A stretch of 49,146 nucleotides of DNA from Mesorhizobium sp. WSM3626. GTDB lineage: Bacteria > Pseudomonadota > Alphaproteobacteria > Rhizobiales > Rhizobiaceae. Below, piece by piece: positions 1-8,457 of the stretch. A program made the translations under genes and the position numbers. How positions within the stretch are numbered: position 1 is the stretch's first letter; each line of letters begins with the position of its first letter. The notes under the pieces are model-generated. The model was not told where the DNA came from. It saw nothing but the letters and a program-made list of their open reading frames with translations, and ran no database searches. The DNA lies in NCBI RefSeq assembly GCF_000513935.1, contig NZ_AZUY01000047.1, positions 1 through 49,146 on the forward strand. The letters are read 5' to 3'.

Positions 1-99
1 AGGTAGATCAACCTGGTGGCATATTTCAGCATCGGTCGTTCCCGCAACATCTTGCAGGGACGATGAACTTCTTCCATTAAGAATTGGTTCCGCGCAAAC

Positions 100-690
100 C
101 TACTTGCGGACCTTGCTGTAGGTTACTTTTCCATCGGGCGACACGATCCGCTCGAACTGGACCGGGTTCGCCGGACGGACAGGTTCCGGACCCACTTCCT
201 TCGGCTGTTGCGGCGGAGCGCTCAGAACGATTTCATTTGACGGCTCAGCGACCATAACCGCAGGATCGCCGGCTTCTCCGAGCGCCTGCAAACGCCCGGC
301 CATATCCCGGTTTTCGCCGGTGAGCTTCGCCACCTGCTCCTCGAGCCGCGCGGTCTGGTCGAGCAGCGCTGAGATCCGCTTGTTCAGTTCCTCGAACTGG
401 CTTTGGACACCTTGGTTGACCGTGTCCAACTGCCTGGAAAGCCGCGTCTCGAATTGGCCAAGGCCGGAAAGCCGATCCTCGAGCGTGGCAACTTCGCGGA
501 TCGACTGGAAGACAAAGATCAGCATGACGACCATGCCGATGGCGAAAGCAAGCGAGATGATATTCAACGTGATGGCTATGCCACCGGCCACTCCGGCCTT
601 CTGCATCAAGGGCTCCGGCGCCGCCGGCGGCGGCCCCGAGTTCTCAGGATACACCACGGATCCCGGTTGGTTGTCGACGAAGCTAAGCAT
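100..690 (-). CDS. Single-pass membrane protein with cytosolic or periplasmic coiled coil, function unknown
   Basis: The 196-aa product has a Pro-rich N-terminus, one strong hydrophobic segment at about residues 34-64, then a heptad-like coiled coil at about 68-137 (repeated L/I/V with E, Q, R and K). A Pro/Ala-rich linker and a basic C-terminus (ending KVRK) follow. I recognise no catalytic motif. It lies about 100 bp downstream of the TPR lipoprotein gene on the same strand, so the two could be co-transcribed. Topology and function are inferred only from composition. It could be an accessory protein of an envelope machine such as a Tad pilus, but no other Tad gene is in view. Confidence 0.75.
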   Translation of the reverse strand: MLSFVDNQPGSVVYPENSGPPPAAPEPLMQKAGVAGGIAITLNIISLAFAIGMVVMLIFVFQSIREVATLEDRLSGLGQFETRLSRQLDTVNQGVQSQFEELNKRISALLDQTARLEEQVAKLTGENRDMAGRLQALGEAGDPAVMVAEPSNEIVLSAPPQQPKEVGPEPVRPANPVQFERIVSPDGKVTYSKVRK

Positions 691-788
691 GGCTGCCTCG
701 CCGGACTGGTTCTTTCAAGGGAGGAGGCCGAGCCGTCCGGTCCATGTCAGTGCAGCCGTCCTTCGGAACCCGCCGCGAAGACATGGCG

Positions 789-1295
789 TCACGTCCGCTT
801 CGCCAACGACGTGCTGTTGGCCAGTAGCTGGAGGTTGTTTGCGGTCGTCTCGTTCGACGGGTCGAGTTCGTAGGCTTTCAGGAAATTGCGACGGGCCTGC
901 CGGAGATTTCCACGCAGAAGATAGGAGTAGCCGACATTGTTGTAGTATTCCGGCCGCCCCCCGATCATCGATGCAAGCTGGCGATAGGCCAGGTCGGACG
1001 TATCGAAACGGCCGATCTCGTCGGCCGAGGCGGCAAGGCCGAGCCAAGCCTGCGGGTCCTTGGGAAACAACTCGACCGAACGCTTGAAGAGCGCGTAGGA
1101 CATTCCGTAGTTCTTTTCCTTGAACTGGGTTTTGCCCAATGCGATCAGCTCGTCGGTCTTGTAGAACGACACGTCGGGCAGATCCTTCACGGAGGCGGCG
1201 CTGTCGCCATAGGATGACATGTCTCCGGTCTGGCAACTGGCCAGAAACAAAACGGCGACGGCAACTGCCGCCAAACTCCCCAGTCCCCTAAACAC
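789..1295 (-). CDS. TPR-repeat lipoprotein, TadD-like
   Basis: From a GTG start at 1295 the product is 168 aa with a lipoprotein signal ending in the lipobox LASC (Cys about residue 21). The reading frame also stays open to an ATG at 1349, which would give an unusually long n-region. The GTG has a GAAAGG-like ribosome site upstream, so I prefer it. The body contains TPR-like helices (for example the segments around YALFKRSVELFPKDPQAW and YYNNVGYSYLLRG). This matches the size and layout of TadD, the TPR lipoprotein of Tad/Flp pilus loci, which helps secretin assembly. No tad neighbours are visible here, so TadD-like is a family resemblance and not a proven role. Confidence 0.75.
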   Translation of the reverse strand: MFRGLGSLAAVAVAVLFLASCQTGDMSSYGDSAASVKDLPDVSFYKTDELIALGKTQFKEKNYGMSYALFKRSVELFPKDPQAWLGLAASADEIGRFDTSDLAYRQLASMIGGRPEYYNNVGYSYLLRGNLRQARRNFLKAYELDPSNETTANNLQLLANSTSLAKRT

Positions 1296-1581
1296 GCTTC
1301 TGGACCTTTCCCCGTCCCCAAGACCCAATCTTACCGTCCCAAGACTCATCCTACCAAAACTTGCTATAGGCCGGATAAGGAAAATCCAACAGCGCCATAC
1401 AGTTTATTAGATACTTCTGAACAAGATGTTGCAAAAATGCCCCGCTTCCCGACCGGACTACGACATGCTGGCTAAGAACCTGTTCATGTGCGCCACTGCT
1501 GAAATCGACCGGGCGGTGCTTTCGCGCCGCCGGCATCGTTTGGGTGAAGCATTAGGTCTTGATGATTTGTTCCAGCGAAGG

Positions 1582-1938
1582 ATGGCCGTGTGGTCTGGAC
1601 TGCTGCTAGTGGCATTCATGATCCTCGCCTTTCCGCCCCAGGCGCTCGCGTTCAAGCCCGGCGGCTGTCTTAGGGTGGTTGGAGTCGATCGTTGGGACTT
1701 CCTTTACATACGGGAGCGACCGGACCACCGTTCCGCGAAGGTAGGAGCGATCGACCCGGAAAGCATCTCTCCGATTGTGATCACCGGCGCCTGCACCCCG
1801 CCCGGCGCGCCGCCAAGACGGCTTTGGTGCCCGATCAAATACTATGTCACCAAAGAGGCAATCCGCAGCGGGTTCGTAAAGGCCTTCTATACGAAGGAAG
1901 TGCCCTGTCCTCCGAGCCTTGACTTCTATCGGGAGTGA
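1582..1938 (+). CDS. Small exported protein with an SH3-like appearance
   Basis: The chosen ATG at 1582 follows an AGCGAAGG ribosome site and begins a clean signal peptide (MAVWSGLLLVAFMILAFPPQALA, cleavage after ALA). The frame is open further upstream to 1426, but that extension looks non-coding. The mature part is about 95 aa, with Cys residues that could form disulfides. Around its start it shows WDFLYIRERPDHRSAKVGAI, which resembles a bacterial SH3 domain (the LxVRxxPxxxxxxVG pattern). A periplasmic location is likely. It is monocistronic, divergent from the TPR lipoprotein gene. The exact role is unknown. Confidence 0.65.
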   Translation: MAVWSGLLLVAFMILAFPPQALAFKPGGCLRVVGVDRWDFLYIRERPDHRSAKVGAIDPESISPIVITGACTPPGAPPRRLWCPIKYYVTKEAIRSGFVKAFYTKEVPCPPSLDFYRE

Positions 1939-1954
1939 CTTGAGCGCGGCCCGA

Positions 1955-2170
1955 TCAGGCCGAGGCATGCAGCCGCTTCGTCTCAAAGCGATCCCCGTCC
2001 CGGATGATCGCGCGATTGACACATGCGCTCATGAGGCCGGTGCCAAGCTTCCACTCGCATTGAGCAGGAAGCCGGCCAATGAAAACGCCAGCCGCCACGA
2101 TCAGGAGGCTGACAAAGACCACCAGAATTCGCACAGATTGCCGAAACATAAGCCCCAAGGTTCGATCCAC
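1955..2170 (-). CDS. Small membrane protein, unknown
   Basis: The 71-aa product starts at GTG 2170; an ATG at 2149 is the alternative. One hydrophobic segment (about residues 14-33, VRILVVFVSLLIVAAGVFIG) is followed by a short polar tail with two Cys residues. It lies antisense and convergent to the exported protein before it, and divergent from the methyltransferase-like gene after it. Support is only the membrane segment and the fit into the gap, so it may be spurious. Confidence 0.4.
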   Translation of the reverse strand: MDRTLGLMFRQSVRILVVFVSLLIVAAGVFIGRLPAQCEWKLGTGLMSACVNRAIIRDGDRFETKRLHASA

Positions 2171-2288
2171 CCAAGTTAGGGAGCTTCGGCTAATTCGACG
2201 TTAAGAGCAGCGTTAACGCTTTCTTAAGAACGAAGTTGCGGGCACGGTTAAGAAATGCTTCATTCTCCGGTGGCAGGGAGGGTGGCTC

Positions 2289-2963
2289 ATGAAAATTTGG
2301 TCGTTCGACTTCGCGGGGCGCCTGATCCTCATGCTGGTTTTTGCATTTTTCGTGCTTAACGGGGTTGGGCGTCTCGTCGCACTCGTTGGCGACGCGCAAA
2401 TGTCTCCAGACGACTTCATGCTCCAATTCGTCTCGCGGGCGTCTTCGCTCGTCTTCTCCACGCTGATGGTCACTTTTACCATCATCCGGCTCCCGCCGAA
2501 GGATATCAGCCTAGGCTGGGCGCCGCGCATCGCGGCTGTCTGCGGAACCTTTATGCTCACGACTATCGCCATCATGGTTCGCCCAACACCGGCAGAGGGT
2601 ATGCAAACCATCGCGGCATTGCTGGTTTTCGCGGGCATGACGGGCTCTGCTTATTGCCTTCTCTGGCTCGGCCGATCGTTTTCGATCGATGCGCAGGCAC
2701 GCCGATTGGTAACGCGCGGTCCTTATGCCATTGTCCGTCATCCACTTTATCTCGCGGAATCGCTCTTCATGGTCGGAGCCGTCGCGGCCAATCCGTCACC
2801 CGTGGTCATCACGTCGGTCGCGGTGAATTTCGCGATTCAATACTGGCGGATCTTGAACGAAGAACACGTCTTGTCCTTGGCCTTTCCAGAATATGTCTCG
2901 TACTCGCGAAAGGTACCGATGCTCATTCCTTTTTCGCGAAGGTTGACGCTAGCCGCGCATTGA
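2289..2963 (+). CDS. Isoprenylcysteine carboxyl methyltransferase (ICMT/PEMT-like) family membrane protein
   Basis: The 224-aa integral membrane protein has about five hydrophobic segments. Near the C-terminus it carries the family hallmark RGPYAIVRHPLYL followed by an NEE motif (LNEEHVLSLAFPEYVSYSRKV), the SAM-binding signature of the ICMT/PEMT methyltransferase superfamily. Bacterial members methylate small molecules or lipids; true protein-prenyl substrates are not expected in bacteria. The ATG follows a strong GGGAGGG site, so the start is secure. The specific substrate cannot be read from sequence, and no neighbour gives a pathway hint. Confidence 0.82.
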   Translation: MKIWSFDFAGRLILMLVFAFFVLNGVGRLVALVGDAQMSPDDFMLQFVSRASSLVFSTLMVTFTIIRLPPKDISLGWAPRIAAVCGTFMLTTIAIMVRPTPAEGMQTIAALLVFAGMTGSAYCLLWLGRSFSIDAQARRLVTRGPYAIVRHPLYLAESLFMVGAVAANPSPVVITSVAVNFAIQYWRILNEEHVLSLAFPEYVSYSRKVPMLIPFSRRLTLAAH

Positions 2964-3023
2964 TGGCCAGCAGTCGCGGGTCGGTTCCGGTAGGGGAGCG
3001 ACCCCACATTCATCGCTGATCCG

Positions 3024-3337
3024 GTGCCGCTCGGCATTGCGCTAGGACTGTTAATTGAAAAGCAAGCGGGCTTTTGTGGCGCGCTTTTAAGGGCAGCACG
3101 TGTCGTCATCGGCATTGGCCAACGAGAACTGGCGAAGCTCACCGGAGTGGCCGGCGTACGATCCTGCGCATCGAGCGCAATGACGAAACGGTCGCGGTGG
3201 AAACCCGCCGCAGGTTGCAGGACGCTTATGAGAAAGTCGGCGTGACGTTCATTCCCGATGATGGTGTTTCGGGCCCTGGGGCCTCGCGTGCGTCGGGATT
3301 TGCTCAAGCAGGGCAATCTACGATTCTGATGCTCTGA
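3024..3337 (+). pseudogene. Frameshifted XRE-family helix-turn-helix regulator
   Basis: Two overlapping frames together make one short regulator. The first frame (from GTG 3024) reads into ALLRAARVVIGIGQRELAKLTGVA, the start of an XRE HTH. The second frame then continues with RTILRIERNDETVAVETRR and a tail containing GVTFIPDDG. The switch occurs at about 3150-3165, where a one-base change breaks the recognition helix. Small rhizobial XRE proteins of about 80-90 aa have exactly this continuous layout. It is either a genuine pseudogene or an assembly error. Confidence 0.65.
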
Positions 3338-3903
3338 CGGGTGGCTCGTATCGATGTTGCCCCAGCTAAGAGGACGCTGAGCGTGATCGAGGTCGGCTTG
3401 AGCGGTTCACAAGGACCACCCCACATTCAAGGCCTCCATGCCGCGCCTGCATACATATTCATCCGAGAAGCGAACGAGTGTGCGGTGACGAGAGCCCCCT
3501 TCACGCTCCTAAGCCTTGGGGCATCTGAAGCCGCTGCAGAAATCGGGCTCTCAGTGCCCACCCCTCCGGGGCGGGTCCGGGAACTCGACCGCGGAACAGG
3601 TCGCAAGTGGACAAGCAGGGCACTTCATTTGAAACGCCCTCCCGACCCGCTGCGTGATACTTGACGATCGAGCGGTTCGGGAGGGCTCCCGTCTCGGTGA
3701 AGGCGAGGCTGTGGAATTCAGAATTCAGGATGAGAAAGCGGAGTATGCTTCGCATACCAATCTTTCAATAAGTCAAAAAGTTCAACAGCGTCTGCCCATC
3801 GGGACCAGTGTCGGATTCCACCCGTGTCGCGACGATGTCGAGGCCTGAACTCTCGAACCAATGAGACAGCATCGTGCGGCCGCAGTACCGACGCGGGTCG
3901 AAT
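3338..3903. other. Non-coding stretch between XRE remnant and hydrolase gene
   Basis: Short ORFs occur on both strands, but none shows a recognisable motif, a good ribosome site or rhizobial codon bias. A small GAATTCAGAATTCAG duplication sits near 3715-3730. I see no tRNA, transposase or terminator that I can defend. Confidence 0.4.
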
Positions 3904-4713
3904 CTATCCGGTCACGACGACGTCGTGAAGCCAGTCGCCCGCGATTGTCCCGCGCAGTCCCAAATCACGTACGCTATCCATGTGGTTGCGACCCTCGAGC
4001 ACGCCCTTCGACACACCCAGGCCTTGCCCCGTCAGGCGGTCAGCAAACAAGCTGGCCTGCTGGTGAAAAGGTTCCGTCTCCCGCTCGCCGACCAACACCG
4101 TGACTTTCGTCCGGGGAGAGTGGGATTTGCTCATCGGCGAAAATGCCTCAACTTCCGTGTCGGTGAGACCTATCAAAGGCTCGAGGAAGGAATGCTGAAG
4201 GGGCTTCAAATCGTAAAGCCCGCCGAGCAGGAGTGCCGCCGAAGGGGCCGAACCCTCGTTGAACAAAAAGGTCGCCAGATGCGCCCCGGCGGAATGGCCG
4301 CTGACGCTTAGCCGGCCGGGATCGCCGCCATGGCCGGCGATATTATCCAGCACCCATTGCCTCGCGCGCCGGACCTGGTCGACGATTGCCGCCATCCTGA
4401 CGGCAGGCATCAGCGCATAATCGATCACGACCGCGATTGCCCCGGCGCTCGTGACCGTTTCGGCAATGTAGGAATAATCGCTTCTGGTGAACATGCGCCA
4501 GTAGCCGCCATGGATGAAGATGTGCACCGGGAGGTCCTTACGCGGTCCCTCCGGAAAGAACAGGTCGAGGCGCTCGGCCTCGTGCGGGCCATAGGCGACA
4601 TCCGCCAGCATGGGCAGCGCTGCCCGCGTCGCGGCGCTGCGGGCGACGATATCGGCCACGATGTCATCGAAATCGGCAACGTGGTCGCGGGTGCGAAAAG
4701 GATCCTTCGACAT
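3904..4713 (-). CDS. Alpha/beta hydrolase, arylformamidase/esterase-like
   Basis: The 269-aa product has the oxyanion-hole motif HGGYW (about residue 69-73) and the nucleophile elbow GHSAG (about 138-142), followed by a C-terminal GRNHMDS segment that supplies the likely catalytic His. This is the BD-FAE/kynurenine-formamidase-like branch of carboxylester hydrolases. It starts 9 bp after the aldehyde dehydrogenase stop, so it is the last gene of a three-gene minus-strand operon with the ALDH and the iron alcohol dehydrogenase. In a sugar-acid locus it might open a lactone or remove an ester; that role is inferred from context only. Confidence 0.85.
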   Translation of the reverse strand: MSKDPFRTRDHVADFDDIVADIVARSAATRAALPMLADVAYGPHEAERLDLFFPEGPRKDLPVHIFIHGGYWRMFTRSDYSYIAETVTSAGAIAVVIDYALMPAVRMAAIVDQVRRARQWVLDNIAGHGGDPGRLSVSGHSAGAHLATFLFNEGSAPSAALLLGGLYDLKPLQHSFLEPLIGLTDTEVEAFSPMSKSHSPRTKVTVLVGERETEPFHQQASLFADRLTGQGLGVSKGVLEGRNHMDSVRDLGLRGTIAGDWLHDVVVTG

Positions 4714-4722
4714 GGTGTCCGC

Positions 4723-6210
4723 TCAGAAGGTTACAGCGATGTATTTGGCCTCCATGAACTCGGCGATGCCGTGATGCTGGCCCCCTTCCCGCCCGAGGCC
4801 GCTCTGCTTTACCCCGCCGAAGGGCGCTGCGGGATCCGACATCAAGCCGCGGTTAAGGCCGATCATGCCGGCCTCGATCTCCGAGGCCACCCGCATGCCG
4901 CGGGCCACATCGCGCGTGTAGAGATAGGCGGCGAGGCCGTATTCGGTGTTGTTGGCGTGGAGGATGGCTTGCGCCTCGCTTTCGAAGCGGGTGATGGGCG
5001 CCACCGGGCCGAATATCTCCTCATGCGCCATATCGGCGTCCGGCGAGACTTCGGACAGGACGGTCGGAGGATAGAAAAAGCCATCTCCTTCAAGCACCGA
5101 GCCGCCGCACAACACTTTGGCACCCCGATTGACCGCATCCTTGACCAGCCGGTCGATCTTGTCGACCGCCTTCCTGGTGATCATGGGTCCACATTCCGTC
5201 TCTGCCCTGGTGCCGGCGCCGATCTTGAGCGCGGCCATGCGCCGGGACAGGCCGTCGGCGAACGCATCGTGGATGCCCGACTGGACGTAAATGCGGTTGG
5301 CGGCGGTACAGGCTTCGCCGGCATTGCGCATTTTGGCGATCATGGCGCCATCGAGGGCCGCATTGAGATCGGCATCGTCGAAGACGATGAAGGGCGCGTT
5401 GCCGCCAAGCTCCATGGAACAGGAGATCACATGCTTGGCGGCCTCGGCGAGCAAGGCGCGGCCGATCCCGGTCGAGCCGGTGAAGGAGAGCTTCCTGACG
5501 CGCGGATCGGCCAGCATGGCCGACGTCAGGGGGCCGGGTGTCGACGTCGTCAGCACGTTCACGACGCCGTCCGGGACGCCGGCTTCGCTGTAGAGCGCGG
5601 CGAGTGCATAGGCGGTCAGCGGCGTCTCGCTGGCCGGCTTCAGAATGACCGTGCAGCCTGCCGCGAGGGCCGGTGCGATCTTGCGTGTCGCCATCGCGGC
5701 GGGGAAATTCCACGGCGTGATGAGGACGCAGATGCCGATCGGCTGATAGTCGACCACGATCCGGTTGGTTCCGGATGGAGCGGTGCCGAACTCGCCGGTG
5801 ATGCGAACAGCTTCCTCGGCGTTCCAGCGGAAGAATTCGGCTGCGTAAGCCACCTCGCCGCGCGCGTCGCGTAGTGCCTTGCCGTTCTCCAGCGAGATCA
5901 GCATGGCAAGCGTCTCCGACCGCTCGACCATCAGCTCGAAACAGCGCCTGAGAATCTCCGAGCGCTTGCGTGGCGCGGTCTCGCGCCACCCCTTGGCGGC
6001 CTTGGCCGCTGTCTCGACTGCTGCGGCGGCGTCCTCCAGGGTCGCATCGGGAACCGCCGCGATTACCGCACCTGAGGATGGATCGATGACCTCAACGAGC
6101 CCGCCGTCGGAAGACGGCAGCCATTGTCCGCCAATGTAGAGTCGGTGCGGAAAACCCCGCACTTCGTACGGATCCTGATCGAGCTGGGAGGCATTATAGG
6201 GAAGGTTCAT
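4723..6210 (-). CDS. NAD(P)-dependent aldehyde dehydrogenase, succinate-semialdehyde dehydrogenase type
   Basis: This is a full-length ALDH-fold enzyme of about 495 aa. Visible features are the NAD-binding PWNFP segment, the general-base Glu in MELGGNAPFIVF, the catalytic Cys in GEACTAANR, and the C-terminal PFGGVKQSGLGREGG. This combination resembles GabD and alpha-ketoglutarate-semialdehyde dehydrogenases. I chose ATG 6210 because AGGAA lies nine bases upstream; an ATG at 6231 overlaps the stop of the preceding alcohol dehydrogenase gene and is also possible. In this island it could oxidise the aldehyde or semialdehyde released from a 2-keto-3-deoxy sugar acid. The exact substrate is not readable. 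Confidence 0.9.
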   Translation of the reverse strand: MNLPYNASQLDQDPYEVRGFPHRLYIGGQWLPSSDGGLVEVIDPSSGAVIAAVPDATLEDAAAAVETAAKAAKGWRETAPRKRSEILRRCFELMVERSETLAMLISLENGKALRDARGEVAYAAEFFRWNAEEAVRITGEFGTAPSGTNRIVVDYQPIGICVLITPWNFPAAMATRKIAPALAAGCTVILKPASETPLTAYALAALYSEAGVPDGVVNVLTTSTPGPLTSAMLADPRVRKLSFTGSTGIGRALLAEAAKHVISCSMELGGNAPFIVFDDADLNAALDGAMIAKMRNAGEACTAANRIYVQSGIHDAFADGLSRRMAALKIGAGTRAETECGPMITRKAVDKIDRLVKDAVNRGAKVLCGGSVLEGDGFFYPPTVLSEVSPDADMAHEEIFGPVAPITRFESEAQAILHANNTEYGLAAYLYTRDVARGMRVASEIEAGMIGLNRGLMSDPAAPFGGVKQSGLGREGGQHHGIAEFMEAKYIAVTF

Positions 6211-6227
6211 CGTCTTGTTCCTGACGT

Positions 6228-7466
6228 TCACATGGCGCAGGCGTTGAGATCGCCGTCATAGGCAGCCTGGACAAGGCGGCGCATGGCGGTGAGGTCGAAT
6301 GGGCGCGGGTTGTTCTTGATCAGCCGATCGATGCCGAGTGCCTGCTCGGCGGTCCAGTCGAGTTTGTCGGCCGGAAGCCCCAGGCCGGCCAGCGTCGGAG
6401 TGATACCGATCGCCGCAAACAAACGCCTGATCTCCTCGATGGTCGCGCCCGCCATTTCGCCGGCGCTCCGACCGTGCGGCTCAAGGCCAAGAGCAATCCC
6501 TATTTCGGCGATCTCCGCCGCGGCCACACGGCTGTTGTAGCTCATGACATAAGGCATCATTGTCGCCACCCCCAGCCCATGCGGCGTGTGTGTGAGCGCG
6601 CCTGCCGGGTATTGCACGGCGTGTGCGGCCGCCGTGCCGGCGGTGCCGAACGCGCAACCCGCCGCCAGCGCTCCCATCATCACGTCGGCGCGCGCCTCTG
6701 CGTCGCCGCCGTCAGTAAACGCCTTTTCCAGGCTGCGGCCGAGCAGTTTGACGGCCAGCAGCGCGAAATGATCGGTCAGCGGCGTCTTGCCGATGAAGAC
6801 GTGGCGTTGCGGCAGAGTGAAGTCACCGTCCCGGCGCATAGCCGTGAAGGCCTCGATCGCATGCGTGAGGGCGTCCGCACCGGCGATCGCCGTCAAGCCC
6901 GGCGGACAGGTCATCGTCAGTTCGGGGTCGCAGATGGCAACGGCAGCGATCAGATGGGGGCTCGATATGCCGACTTTGAGCGTGCGGTCCGGATCGGAGA
7001 TCACCGCGACGGGTGTCACCTCCGACCCTGTGCCCGCCGTGGTCGGCACGGCGATCAGCGGCAGCGTCGGTCCCGGAACCTTGAACTCGCCGCAGTAGTC
7101 GTGGAGTTCGCCGCCGTGGCTGATCAGCAAGGCGGCGCATTTGGCGAAATCGAGACAGCTGCCGCCGCCGATCCCGATCACCATATCGGGCCCAAAGCCC
7201 CGCGCTTCCTCGACGCACACCGCCACGGAGTCGCGCGGCACATCCGGGAGGACATCGTCATGGACCAGCACTTCGATCGACGCTGCCTGCAAGGATGCCA
7301 CGATTTCGGCGAACACGGCCGTACCGGCGAAACGCTCGTCGGTGCAGACCAGGGCGCGTCGGCCGTAGCGAGCGGCCACGACCGGCAGTGCATGGCGTTG
7401 CCCCTTCCCGAATAGAATTTCGCGTGGGAGCCGGAGGGCTGTGAGAAGGCTCATGACAGGCTGCAT
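6228..7466 (-). CDS. Iron-containing (group III) alcohol dehydrogenase
   Basis: From ATG 7466 the product is 412 aa (an ATG at 7454 is also possible). It shows the nucleotide motif GGGSCLDFAK, the metal-site segment GADALTHAIEAF, and HTPHGLGVATMMPYVM with the downstream iron-binding His residues. Members reduce or oxidise small aldehydes and alcohols (lactaldehyde, 4-hydroxybutyrate, maleylacetate and others). The stop codon overlaps the first possible ATG of the ALDH, indicating translational coupling. It is transcribed divergently from a GntR regulator that probably controls it. Together with the ALDH it could dispose of an aldehyde formed by the RraA-type aldolase; that is inference. Confidence 0.87.
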   Translation of the reverse strand: MQPVMSLLTALRLPREILFGKGQRHALPVVAARYGRRALVCTDERFAGTAVFAEIVASLQAASIEVLVHDDVLPDVPRDSVAVCVEEARGFGPDMVIGIGGGSCLDFAKCAALLISHGGELHDYCGEFKVPGPTLPLIAVPTTAGTGSEVTPVAVISDPDRTLKVGISSPHLIAAVAICDPELTMTCPPGLTAIAGADALTHAIEAFTAMRRDGDFTLPQRHVFIGKTPLTDHFALLAVKLLGRSLEKAFTDGGDAEARADVMMGALAAGCAFGTAGTAAAHAVQYPAGALTHTPHGLGVATMMPYVMSYNSRVAAAEIAEIGIALGLEPHGRSAGEMAGATIEEIRRLFAAIGITPTLAGLGLPADKLDWTAEQALGIDRLIKNNPRPFDLTAMRRLVQAAYDGDLNACAM

Positions 7467-7610
7467 CCTTGAAGGGCGTCGGAGAAACTCGCATTGCAAA
7501 ATCCGCACCGAAGATCCTGAACAGAACGGCACCGATAAAATCGTATAGGATATAGTATTGCATCGGTCAAACCCTCGTGTTAGCAGTCTCCCTTGTCGAG
7601 AGGCGAAAGA
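7467..7610. promoter_or_regulatory. Divergent control region between Fe-ADH operon and GntR gene
   Basis: This 144-bp intergenic region serves both divergent units. It contains an AT-rich patch at about 7535-7562 with repeated TATA half-sites (TCGTATAGGATATAGTATTG) in an otherwise GC-rich background. That suits a promoter and/or operator for the FCD-type GntR protein. No exact operator consensus can be assigned from one copy. Confidence 0.45.
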
Positions 7611-8312
7611 ATGCAACCTGTCATTTTGAGCAATAATGGTGAAGCACCCACGGGAGCGGGTCGCATCCAGCGCGCGAGCAGCCTGGCCGAGGACGTCTAC
7701 GAGGCCATTTTCGCGCAGCTGATGTCGCTGAAGATCGCGCCCGGTTCACGCATCACCGTCGACAATTTGGTCAAGGAGTTCGACGTTTCCCATACGCCGA
7801 TCCGCGAAGCGCTCGGGCGTCTGGAAGGCGAAGGCCTGGTTCTGAAGACGCATCTGATCGGATACCGCGCCGCACCGCAGATCAGCCGGCGCCGTTTCGA
7901 CGAATTGTACGAAATGCGTCTCCTGCTCGAACCGCACGGCGCGGCGAAGGCCGCTGCCGCGATGGACGAGGCCAAACTCGGCACGCTGCTGGAGGCAGCA
8001 GGCGTGATGTCGCGCCGCGAGGGCAAGGACGAGCGTCTGCGCTACTCAAACTTCGCCCGGCAGGACGCGATTTTCCACAACAAGATCATGGAATATGCCG
8101 AAAACGAGCTCATTCGCGAGACGCTGGGTTATCAACACACCCACTTCCACATTTTTCGCCTGATGTACCACTCCCGCGTGACCGAGGAGGCGCTGGACGA
8201 GCATGAGGCGATCCTTGCGGCGTTCGGTTCGGCCGATCCCGATGCGGCCGCGAAAGCAATGCGCGCGCACATCGAGCACTCGCGCGATCGCCTGCTGCCG
8301 GCCTTCGATTGA
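7611..8312 (+). CDS. GntR family transcriptional regulator, FCD (FadR-like) subfamily
   Basis: From ATG 7611 (GAGAGG/GAAAG ribosome site; the frame is open from 7593) the product is about 233 aa. The N-terminal winged helix includes VDNLVKEFDVSHTPIREALGRLEGEGLV, and an all-helical FCD ligand domain follows with RRFDELYEMRLLLEPHGA and metal-ligand His residues (DAIFHNKI, DEHEAIL, MRAHIEHSRDRL). FCD regulators usually repress catabolic operons and are released by a carboxylate or sugar acid. It is divergent from the alcohol/aldehyde dehydrogenase operon and is followed by a tiny ORF and a DJ-1 gene, so it is likely the local regulator of these. Confidence 0.9.
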   Translation: MQPVILSNNGEAPTGAGRIQRASSLAEDVYEAIFAQLMSLKIAPGSRITVDNLVKEFDVSHTPIREALGRLEGEGLVLKTHLIGYRAAPQISRRRFDELYEMRLLLEPHGAAKAAAAMDEAKLGTLLEAAGVMSRREGKDERLRYSNFARQDAIFHNKIMEYAENELIRETLGYQHTHFHIFRLMYHSRVTEEALDEHEAILAAFGSADPDAAAKAMRAHIEHSRDRLLPAFD

Positions 8313-8322
8313 GGCTAAACCG

Positions 8323-8388
8323 ATGTCCGCGCCACTGACCACCAACGACAACGCCGAGGAATACTACTTCCCCAACTCACCATTCTGA
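8323..8388 (+). CDS. Possible 21-aa micro-ORF between GntR and DJ-1 genes
   Basis: ATG 8323 starts 10 bases after the GntR stop, following a GAGG-containing stretch, and reads 21 codons (starts MSAPLTT, ends YYFPNSPF) to TGA. The product is acidic and aromatic-rich at its end, with no membrane segment. It is the only ORF that fills the gap before the next gene. It may be a leader peptide, a real small protein or chance; only conservation in relatives would decide. Confidence 0.3.
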   Translation: MSAPLTTNDNAEEYYFPNSPF

Positions 8389-8457
8389 GGACGGACAAAG
8401 CCAATGCGGGGCGCGGCATGGTTCGCCGGCTTTTTTCACACGACAGAGGAACCGACT

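Noticed and set aside
4330..5874. Long plus-strand ORF (about 514 aa) opposite the hydrolase and aldehyde dehydrogenase genes
   Set aside because: It is an antisense frame over two clear enzyme genes, with GC-rich low-information composition and no motif.
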